This document shows, piece after piece, positions 7,472 to 14,181 of a stretch of DNA of 24,616 nt. Source of the DNA: a virus; the IMG/VR virus record IMGVR_UViG_3300025147_000409, positions 1 through 24,616 of that record; one strand, written 5' to 3'. The position numbers were made by a program, and so were the translations under genes. Every line of letters starts with the position of its first letter. Position 1 is the first letter of the stretch. The notes beneath the pieces are model-generated. The model was not told the DNA's origin, searched no databases, and saw nothing but the letters and a program-made list of their open reading frames with translations.

Positions 7472-8209
7472 CTAAAAAAAACTCAATTCCGGGTAATCAA
7501 CCTTCTCCAGACTCTGAGCAACATTACGGTTGTTCTTTGCGCTATTTACATTCTGCGAAACAGTGTAGGCGGACATGTCTGATTCCGGGTATGGTTTTAT
7601 AAGATCATTGATTTGAGCCTGCGTCAAATTTGGTTCAATCCATCTCTTTTCATCCTCCGGCGAAAGAATAAGCGGCATTCGCTTTTTTAGGTTGTGAATA
7701 CTTTCCATCAGGGGATTTGCAGGAGTCGTTAAAATACTAAACGTATTTCTGATTTCGCCGGTGCCCTTGTCAACCCACGATTCATAAATGCAGCCCAGGG
7801 AAAAAATGTCACTGCTTTTAGTGTGGATGAAGTAAGGGTACTTCACTTTATTCAGGTCGCGCCACTCATAGAAACCGTTAATTCCAAGTAAACACCGCTT
7901 TGTGGTAATGCTGTTTCGAAAGGATGGTTTTTCAAATACAGTCTCCCCAACAGCATTTAACGTCATGTCCTGTATATCTTTGGCTGCCTTGTTATCCTTG
8001 ATCCAGAATGGAATAAGCCCCCATTCAAAGGAAAATATTCCGTCATGTTTAATGATCGGCAACTGCGGATGTGAGAATCCACTCACAAAATAATAGGCGG
8101 GTAATTCATTCTGGATAGCTTGTCTGATAGCGTTATCAGGTAAAGCCTCTTTGTAACGTTCTGCATATTTCAGCAGTTTCTTTTCCATGTATGCAATGTT
8201 GTAACACAT
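7472..8209 (-). CDS. SRAP (YedK/HMCES-like) protein with complete active site
   Basis: I chose the ATG at 8209, not an upstream in-frame ATG at 8269, because SRAP proteins need Cys as residue 2 and this start gives MCYNIAYMEKK. The 245-residue product has all the key residues: Cys2, N85 (TLNAVGETVFEKPSFR), E115 (NGFYEW) and H172 (IHNLKKRMPLIL). SRAP proteins form a thiazolidine link with abasic DNA and shield it from breakage; in bacteria they are often linked to DNA-damage responses. It is upstream of the second SRAP gene on the same strand, so the two probably share a transcript. Both leaders end in a similar AATCATGTGT, which suggests an old duplication of gene plus leader. Two small palindromes precede it. 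Confidence 0.92.
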   Translation of the reverse strand: MCYNIAYMEKKLLKYAERYKEALPDNAIRQAIQNELPAYYFVSGFSHPQLPIIKHDGIFSFEWGLIPFWIKDNKAAKDIQDMTLNAVGETVFEKPSFRNSITTKRCLLGINGFYEWRDLNKVKYPYFIHTKSSDIFSLGCIYESWVDKGTGEIRNTFSILTTPANPLMESIHNLKKRMPLILSPEDEKRWIEPNLTQAQINDLIKPYPESDMSAYTVSQNVNSAKNNRNVAQSLEKVDYPELSFF

Positions 8210-8222
8210 GATTCTTATTTTT

Positions 8223-8280
8223 AATACTTCGTTAAGTATAATGCTTTTGCAATCTTTAGAAGGCTGCAATTAACAATTGC
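8223..8280 (-). promoter_or_regulatory. Two small palindromes upstream of the first SRAP gene
   Basis: ATACTT (8224-8229) and AAGTAT (8234-8239) form an inverted repeat around CGTT. GCAATT (8266-8271) and AATTGC (8275-8280) form another around AAC. Both lie within 75 bases of the start codon at 8209 and are candidate operator half-site pairs. Confidence 0.4.
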
Positions 8281-8403
8281 TTATACGTACGGCAAAATCA
8301 AATATTCGTTTCCTTTTTTTATCACGAATAGGAAAGGAGTTTTCAACCTTTAGTTCAATGGAAAACAAATAAGCCTAAAGAGGATCGTGATGGGCAAAAA
8401 AAA

Positions 8404-8431
8404 CAGGACGAAACGTGAAGGTTCCATCCTG
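8404..8431 (+). repeat. Hairpin preceding CTAAC element C
   Basis: CAGGA at 8404-8408 pairs with TCCTG at 8427-8431; AAC/GTT extend the stem with mismatches. The 3' side GGTTCCATCCT is identical to that of the hairpin at 6412-6443, so this is a diverged copy of the same structure, without the T tail. Confidence 0.5.
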
Positions 8432-8460
8432 CTAAAAACTAAAAACCAAACTAACTAACA
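8431..8460 (+). repeat. CTAAC-rich element, copy C
   Basis: The tract GCTAAAAACTAAAAACCAAA continues with CTAACTAACA. It lies directly after the hairpin at 8404-8431. Copies B and C flank the SRAP gene pair as direct repeats. Confidence 0.6.
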
Positions 8461-8560
8461 ATACTTTATAAAATTAGGGTCTTACACGAGGTAGGGTAAA
8501 GCAATTGACAACAAATTAATATCTGTAAAATTGAATTAAAATCAGGACACCGGAATTAGT

Positions 8561-8593
8561 GTAAACCCTCATAATTGACTGGTAAACCCTCAT
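8561..8593. repeat. Two GTAAACCCTCAT repeats, 21 bases apart
   Basis: GTAAACCCTCAT occurs at 8561-8572 and again at 8582-8593. The 21-base offset is two helical turns, placing both copies on the same DNA face, as in many activator or repressor sites. The rest of 8281-8772 holds no gene I can support. Confidence 0.6.
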
Positions 8594-8772
8594 TAATGGG
8601 GGAAAAACAATGGTAATAACCCTTACTTTAATGTACAGACAAAGTGTTTTTTAACCTTGTGATCAACAATATAGTAAGTATATATCTATTGATCAGATAA
8701 ATGGCGTTGAGAGTAATTGATATTTTCTTGTCTTCGCGATTTTTTAAGGTACTTGTTGCCATTAAAAAAAAT

Positions 8773-8809
8773 CTGTCCTTTCCCTCCCCTTTGCATGCTA
8801 TTATCTTAG
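8773..8809 (+). promoter_or_regulatory. Phage promoter-like site 1 (truncated tape-measure copy)
   Basis: CTGTCCTTT (8773-8781), exactly 20 bases, then TATCTTAG (8802-8809), a one-mismatch form of TAnnTTTG. The start codon follows at 8826. The site belongs to the duplicated segment shared with 10617-10653. Confidence 0.65.
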
Positions 8810-8825
8810 CCAGAAACAATCTTAA

Positions 8826-9752
8826 ATGGCAACAAGTTACAACCGAAGAATCAATTTATTCATTAACGGGCAACAGGTTAGCAATGATGTAAGAAGCATC
8901 CGTGCCGAGATGCAACGACTTGTGAATGAACAGGCCCGGATGACACTTGGCAGCCAGGAATACATTGCGCATGCACGCCGGATACGGGACCTTCGGACCA
9001 TTCTGGCAGAGCACAACCAGCAGATTGCTGCGGTTTCAAGATCGTGGAGTCTAAGCAGGATGGGTGATGCTTTCAACCGATACTTTGCACTGGTTACAGC
9101 TGCTGTAGCATCTATTACCGGCCTGATCATGGGTTTTAAGGCTTTGGTCAAAACCTTTAACGATTACGAAGAGCGGGTTGACAACCTTTCGGCGCTCACC
9201 GGTCTGGCAGGTTCGTCACTCGACTGGCTGTCGCAGAAGGCAAAAGACTTAAGTACCGCAACACTCGAAGGTGGAATCCGGGTAACACAGGGCGCCCAGG
9301 AAATTGTGGATGCTTTTACAAAGACAGGATCGGCAAGGCCGGAGTTACTCAAGAACAAGGAGGCACTGGCCCAGGTAACGCAGGAGGCGATCATTTTAAG
9401 CAATGCAGCCAAGACAACGCTTCAACCGGCGATTGAAGCGCTGACCATGGTGATGAACCAGTACAATGTTCCGGCATCAGAGGCACGCCGGATCATTAAT
9501 GCGCTGGGTGCTGGTTCCAAAGAAGGCGCCGGTGAGATACCCTACCTGACCACCGCATTCGAAAAAGCAGGTACCGTTGCCGCTGATGCAGGTCTGAGCA
9601 TTGAGACGATGGTAGCCACCATCGAGACACTGGCTCCCCGGATTTCACAACCTGAGATTGCCGGGCGTTCGCCTTTGTCCCCCCTGCTTAAATTTCAGCC
9701 ATTTTTAATCCGTATTTCTCCAATAACATTGGTGTCCTGTCTGGATAGTTAG
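8826..9752 (+). pseudogene. Truncated N-terminal copy of the tail tape-measure gene
   Basis: The first 282 codons (8826-9671) match the start of the intact tape-measure gene at 10669 with only four amino-acid differences (Q30T, T58S, V94I, Q183E). Homology then stops abruptly after GRS, and the frame runs 26 unrelated codons into the end of a cupin gene on the other strand. The break falls within the region that carries the PhageMin_Tail/TP901-type domain, so it cannot work as a full tape measure. No internal stop or frameshift is present and its promoter-like site is intact, so a 308-residue product could still be made. Differences from the intact gene are mostly synonymous, which argues for import from a related phage instead of a recent local duplication followed by decay. 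Confidence 0.85.
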
Positions 9753-10381
9753 TAAACCCATACTTTTTTGCAACTGGTTCAAATAAATCTTGTGCTTCCT
9801 TTGACTCAGGTGAAATGTTCTCCGTCTTGCACTTATTTACAGTTCTAATAATTTCGTCCAAAAAATTATCAAAGTCCTGATTTAGAAACATATCATTGAA
9901 CTTAGCTGGTTTATCTGTCTGATTCCAATAAGCGTGAGGAATACCGTGAGGTCTTAAATGCCAGTCACCAGCATTAACTTCAAAAACTTCGTCCCCGACA
10001 AGAACATGAACAGTCCCTTCCAAAACATGCATTATTTCGTCCAATTTATCGTGCATGTGAACTGTAACTCCCAGAGTTTTTGGTTGAAGTGTTTCTTCAG
10101 TACAGCTAAATTGTCCATTGGTCTGGTTACTCCTTATTTTGAATCCAAAGTCAATGCCGTCATTCGCTTTAACAGTTGTCCCAGCCTTAGTTAAAACAGG
10201 AGATAAAGGTTTGTCAATATTAGTTTCAGTCACAGGACTTTCTCCTTTACTAGTGCAGCTAAGATTTGTAAAAATAACTCCACTTAGAGCTCCAAATGTT
10301 AACTTTCTAATAATGTCTCTTCTAGTCTGATTTGAGTCCATAGTTTTATCTTTTTGATTAGTAATTACAAAGGTGACGCCC
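9663..10381. repeat. Imperfect inverted repeats bounding the cupin gene
   Basis: GGGCGTTCGCCTTTGT at 9663-9678 reads inward on the + strand. Its near match GGGCGTCACCTTTGT reads inward on the - strand from 10381 to 10367. They bracket the cupin gene closely. The left one overlaps the last nine bases of tape-measure homology, so chance is not excluded. Confidence 0.4.
9688..10341 (-). CDS. Cupin-domain protein with Tat-like/lipoprotein signal
   Basis: I take the ATG at 10341, which gives 217 residues (MDSNQTRRDIIRKLTFGALSG); an ATG 14 codons upstream would put residues before the signal. The twin Arg (7-8), hydrophobic stretch (about 14-27) and Cys29 suggest Tat export and perhaps lipidation, though the residue three before Cys is Asn, not the usual Leu. 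The single cupin domain has HMH (95-97), E102 and G109, then a perfect second motif G125-x5-P-x-G-x2-H136-x3-N140. These residues would bind a metal, as in quercetinase-like or other small cupin oxygenases and isomerases; the substrate is unknown. It lies between the two tape-measure copies, reads against them, and is more AT-rich, so it looks like imported cargo. Confidence 0.85.
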   Translation of the reverse strand: MDSNQTRRDIIRKLTFGALSGVIFTNLSCTSKGESPVTETNIDKPLSPVLTKAGTTVKANDGIDFGFKIRSNQTNGQFSCTEETLQPKTLGVTVHMHDKLDEIMHVLEGTVHVLVGDEVFEVNAGDWHLRPHGIPHAYWNQTDKPAKFNDMFLNQDFDNFLDEIIRTVNKCKTENISPESKEAQDLFEPVAKKYGFTNYPDRTPMLLEKYGLKMAEI

Positions 10382-10616
10382 AACTACTAAATAGCGGAAA
10401 GTTTACAGTACTTTCATGTACTTCAATTGTTTTCAATCTGCTATGTTTTTCATAGTACTTTACTTCATCTCGCTTATCTGCAAATCAATCCTACCTAATT
10501 CCATTTTTTTACTAAATGAATGTCGATACGTATTAATTTCATTAATGTTACATTTTCTTCATAATTATTTTCATCAAGTGCATATGTCATTTTGTTGCTC
10601 TGGGCGTAACTAAAAT
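10382..10616. other. AT-rich spacer between the cupin gene and the intact tape-measure gene
   Basis: No supportable gene. The longest item on the - strand is a frame of about 31 codons at 10495-10590. GGGCGT appears again at 10602-10607, close to where homology with the first tape-measure copy resumes. Confidence 0.5.
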
Positions 10617-10653
10617 CTGTCCTTTCCCCCTCCATACTCCTCCAGTAAATTAG
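10617..10653 (+). promoter_or_regulatory. Phage promoter-like site 2 (intact tape-measure gene)
   Basis: CTGTCCTTT (10617-10625), exactly 20 bases, then TAAATTAG (10646-10653), a one-mismatch TAnnTTTG. The ATG is at 10669. The 20-base spacer differs from that of site 1 in sequence but not in length. Confidence 0.65.
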
Positions 10654-10668
10654 CCAAAAACAACAAAA

Positions 10669-13600
10669 ATGGCAACAAGTTACAACCGTAGGATCAATCT
10701 ATTCATTAACGGGCAACAGGTTAGCAATGATGTAAGGAGCATTCGGGCCGAGATGACAAGACTTGTGAATGAACAGGCACGGATGACACTCGGGAGCCAG
10801 GAGTACATTGCTCACGCACGTCGCATTCGTGATTTACGGAGTATCCTGGCTGAACACAACCAGCAAATTGCTGCGGTTTCAAGATCATGGAGCCTAAGCA
10901 GGATGGGTGATGCTTTCAACAGGTACTTTGCACTGGTTACAGCGGCCATTGCATCAATTACTGGCCTGATCATGGGTTTTAAGGCTTTGGTTAAAACCTT
11001 TAACGATTACGAAGAGCGTGTTGACAACCTTTCGGCTCTTACCGGACTTGCCGGTTCATCACTCGATTGGCTGTCACAGAAGGCAAAAGATTTAAGCACC
11101 GCCACGCTCGAAGGAGGAATCCGGGTAACACAGGGTGCCCAGGAGATTGTGGATGCTTTCACAAAAACAGGATCGGCACGCCCGGAGTTACTCAAGAACA
11201 AGGAGGCACTGGCGGAAGTAACTCAGGAAGCAATTATCCTTAGTAATGCAGCTAAAACAACACTGCAACCTGCGATTGAAGCGCTTACAATGGTTATGAA
11301 CCAGTATAATGTTCCGGCATCAGAGGCACGCCGGATCATTAATGCGCTTGGTGCTGGTTCCAAAGAAGGCGCCGGTGAGATACCTTACCTGACCACCGCA
11401 TTTGAAAAAGCTGGTACCGTTGCCGCTGATGCAGGTCTTAGTATTGAAACCATGGTAGCCACCATCGAGACGCTTGCCCCGCGGATTTCTCAGCCTGAAA
11501 TTGCTGGTCGATCACTTAAAGGGGTATTGCTTGATTTACAACAGGGAGCTGATGATATCAACCCTTCAATTGTCGGTATGACAACTGCCCTGGAAAACCT
11601 GGGTAAGAAAAACCTCAGTATTACAGAGCTTACCAAAATGTTTGGTAAAGAGAATATTACAACAGCGGCAATTCTGATCAACAATGTTGAAGAGCTGAAG
11701 AAATACGAGAAAGCGGTAACCGGAACCAATGTTGCCATCGAACAGGCAGCGATTAATACCGATAACAACAACGCCAAACTGGCGCAGGCAAAAAACAGGA
11801 TCAACATCGTATCGATCGAACTGGGAGAAAAGCTGGCACCTGCGATGTCGCTGGTTACCGGTTATTTTGGAAAGACACTAAAGTTTGTTTCTGTCCTGGT
11901 GGATGTTTTCACCGTTTACGGAAGAACAATTATTACCGCAACCGCGGCTATTGTTGGCTATACGCTCGCTGTGAAACTTCAGACAATGTGGATCAACCGA
12001 TCCAACCAGGCCACACTTAGTCAGATCATTGCCTCTAAAGCACATGCCATCATCACAACGGCAGAAATTGTGGTCACCCAATTATGGGCTGCAGCGATGA
12101 TGGTCCTAACAGGGAATCTCCGGGGAGCGAACCAGGCACTTCGTGTACTGACCAATACCATGAAGCTGAATCCGATCGGTCTTCTCACTACTGCAATAAT
12201 AGCCGGAGCTTCAGCCCTTCAATATTACACACAAAAGAAAAAGGAAGCCGCTGCTGCCGCCAATGCAAATAACCAAATCCTCGAAGAAGAAAAAATGTTG
12301 CTCAATGGTTACTCCTCGGAAATTGTTAAAGAGCGTGATAACCTGAATGCAATGGTTGGTTCCATCATCCGGACCAACGAAAATGAAGAACTTCGGGGGA
12401 CACTGATTAAAAAGCTGAAAGATCAATATCCTGCCTTTTTGGGGATGATCGAAAATGAAAAAATAAGCAATGAACTGTTGGCGGTTAGGTTGGCGGAGGT
12501 AAATACGCATTACAGCGAGAAAATTAGGCTTGCTGCCCTCAAGGCAAAAGGGGAAGCCATCAACAATGCAGCCGTAAAGGCGGAAGAAAGAAAACTGGCG
12601 ATCGAAGAACGCCTGGTGCAGATTGAAAAGGAGAGTTACCGTACCGATGGCAAAAAGAAACAAGCAGAGGTTAACGCCCTTAATGCAGAGTACAATCAGT
12701 TAAACCTCACACTCTCGGATTATAAAAAAAGGCAGGAAGAGATAACCACAGCTTCCACCAGGCTTGACACCGAAATAAAGGAATACGATACTCTTCCTTA
12801 TGTGGAAAAGCAGCTTTCCGGATTATTGTCGGCAAGAAAAACTTATGGCGAGGGCCTCAAAAAAGCAATGGCGTCAGAGAACCAGGAGGAGATCGCTCAT
12901 TACCAGAAACAATTGAATCTTACTGACTCACAAATCAAACTTTTTGAGGATAAGAGAGAAGCACTTTTAGCTTCAGCAAAACAAATTAAACCTGTAACCC
13001 CAATAAACCACGATGATCCCGATGAAAGTGATGGTTCAGGTAGCGAGGGTAAAAAGGTCAAAAAAACCGAAGCTGAAAAAGATGCTGAAAAGCTCCGCAA
13101 ATTCTTCGAACTGGATAATGAAGAGCAAAAGGATGCTATCCGGACAGAACTCAATAAACTGGGGAAAGATGGTGTAGCAGCTTTGGCGAAAGGGATTGAG
13201 GATGAAATGGCTGATGCAAAGGATACGAACAGGTTGCTCACTGAAATGATGACTCCTGAAAAGGAGAAAGTTGACGAGGCAGGTGACTATGCGCTGAAAA
13301 AATATTACGAAACGTTGGAGGGTCAGCAAACCCTGCTCATGGCTCAACATGAAGCCGGTTTGATCAGCGAACAGGAGTTCCAGGATAAAATTGTTGAAAT
13401 TCAGAAAAAGGCAATCGATGAAAAGCTGGAAAAGCAGGTAGAAGGTGCAAAGAAATATCAGGAGGTAACCACAGCTGCGGCCAACTTCGTGAGCGTATTA
13501 ATGGAGGCTGAACTGGCTGATGCCGGTGATAACGAAGAGAAAAAGAAGCAGATCAAAAAGAAATACGCCGATGCAAATATGGTCGTTACCATCGGACAAA

Positions 13601-14181
13601 TCATCTCGGCGACTGCATTGGGAATTATGCAGTCGTTTGCACAACTCGGACCGATTGCCGGAGCTATTGCAGCTGCCTTTATCGGAACAACAGGTGCCGT
13701 ACAAGTGGCTATGTCCGTATCGGAAAGGAACAGAATGAAATCGCTGCACATCGGAGGCTTCACCGGCGAAGGCGGAAAGTATGAACCGGCTGGCGTGGTT
13801 CACAAAGGAGAATATGTGATCCCGCAGGAGGGAGTTAACAACCCCAGACTTCAGCCGCTGATCAGTCTTTTTGAAACAGCCAGACGCAATCATACCCTTG
13901 CACGTCTTGAACTAAGTCCGGTTGTGCAGACAATTCACCAGTCACGCGGATATTCTTCAGGAGGATATACTTCAGGCGCTTCCTCCGGTCCACTACCCTA
14001 CGCTGTTGCACAGGATAGCGGCAAAAGAGATGGAGATCCGGAACTAAAGCAACTTGTGCAGGAATTGAACAAGTTGCTAAAGGCGGGTATTCAGGCGAAT
14101 ATTCCAAGGTATGGAACCAACAGCCTGTCAGACGCTATGGAGGAAATCACCCGGTTTAACGCTAAAATTTTCAAGAAATGA
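10669..14181 (+). CDS. Phage tail tape-measure protein
   Basis: The 1170-residue protein sets tail length and is ejected ahead of DNA during infection. Its layout is typical: an N-terminal helical part (1-110), a TP901/PhageMin_Tail-like domain (about 120-380, with the run SRSWSLSRMGDAFNRYFALV before it), hydrophobic segments (about 420-450, 500-520 and 970-1015, the last rich in Ala/Gly), and long charged coiled-coil stretches (about 525-930, with Lys/Glu-rich blocks near 780-830). Near the C-terminus it carries GGFTGEGGKYEPAGVVHKGE (about 1029-1048), a motif I associate with Bacteroidota tape measures. The stop codon overlaps the next ATG (ATGA at 14178-14181), so the two genes are coupled. 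The tail tube should be about 0.15 nm per residue long, that is roughly 175 nm, by the general rule for this family. Confidence 0.93.
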   Translation: MATSYNRRINLFINGQQVSNDVRSIRAEMTRLVNEQARMTLGSQEYIAHARRIRDLRSILAEHNQQIAAVSRSWSLSRMGDAFNRYFALVTAAIASITGLIMGFKALVKTFNDYEERVDNLSALTGLAGSSLDWLSQKAKDLSTATLEGGIRVTQGAQEIVDAFTKTGSARPELLKNKEALAEVTQEAIILSNAAKTTLQPAIEALTMVMNQYNVPASEARRIINALGAGSKEGAGEIPYLTTAFEKAGTVAADAGLSIETMVATIETLAPRISQPEIAGRSLKGVLLDLQQGADDINPSIVGMTTALENLGKKNLSITELTKMFGKENITTAAILINNVEELKKYEKAVTGTNVAIEQAAINTDNNNAKLAQAKNRINIVSIELGEKLAPAMSLVTGYFGKTLKFVSVLVDVFTVYGRTIITATAAIVGYTLAVKLQTMWINRSNQATLSQIIASKAHAIITTAEIVVTQLWAAAMMVLTGNLRGANQALRVLTNTMKLNPIGLLTTAIIAGASALQYYTQKKKEAAAAANANNQILEEEKMLLNGYSSEIVKERDNLNAMVGSIIRTNENEELRGTLIKKLKDQYPAFLGMIENEKISNELLAVRLAEVNTHYSEKIRLAALKAKGEAINNAAVKAEERKLAIEERLVQIEKESYRTDGKKKQAEVNALNAEYNQLNLTLSDYKKRQEEITTASTRLDTEIKEYDTLPYVEKQLSGLLSARKTYGEGLKKAMASENQEEIAHYQKQLNLTDSQIKLFEDKREALLASAKQIKPVTPINHDDPDESDGSGSEGKKVKKTEAEKDAEKLRKFFELDNEEQKDAIRTELNKLGKDGVAALAKGIEDEMADAKDTNRLLTEMMTPEKEKVDEAGDYALKKYYETLEGQQTLLMAQHEAGLISEQEFQDKIVEIQKKAIDEKLEKQVEGAKKYQEVTTAAANFVSVLMEAELADAGDNEEKKKQIKKKYADANMVVTIGQIISATALGIMQSFAQLGPIAGAIAAAFIGTTGAVQVAMSVSERNRMKSLHIGGFTGEGGKYEPAGVVHKGEYVIPQEGVNNPRLQPLISLFETARRNHTLARLELSPVVQTIHQSRGYSSGGYTSGASSGPLPYAVAQDSGKRDGDPELKQLVQELNKLLKAGIQANIPRYGTNSLSDAMEEITRFNAKIFKK

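Noticed and set aside
8210-8269. An upstream start for the first SRAP gene
   Set aside because: SRAP activity needs Cys directly after the initiator Met; only the ATG at 8209 gives that.
8701-8892. A + strand frame overlapping the start of the truncated tape-measure copy
   Set aside because: It crosses promoter-like site 1 and continues out of frame into the tape-measure sequence, with no independent support.
9663-10381. The cupin gene as an integron cassette
   Set aside because: GTTGGGC on the - strand before the gene fits the GTTRRRY core, but I find no RYYYAAC...GTTRRRY stem-loop after the gene and no integron integrase.
10495-10590. A small - strand frame of about 31 codons between the cupin and tape-measure genes
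   Set aside because: It is short, AT-driven, and shows no family likeness or start signal.
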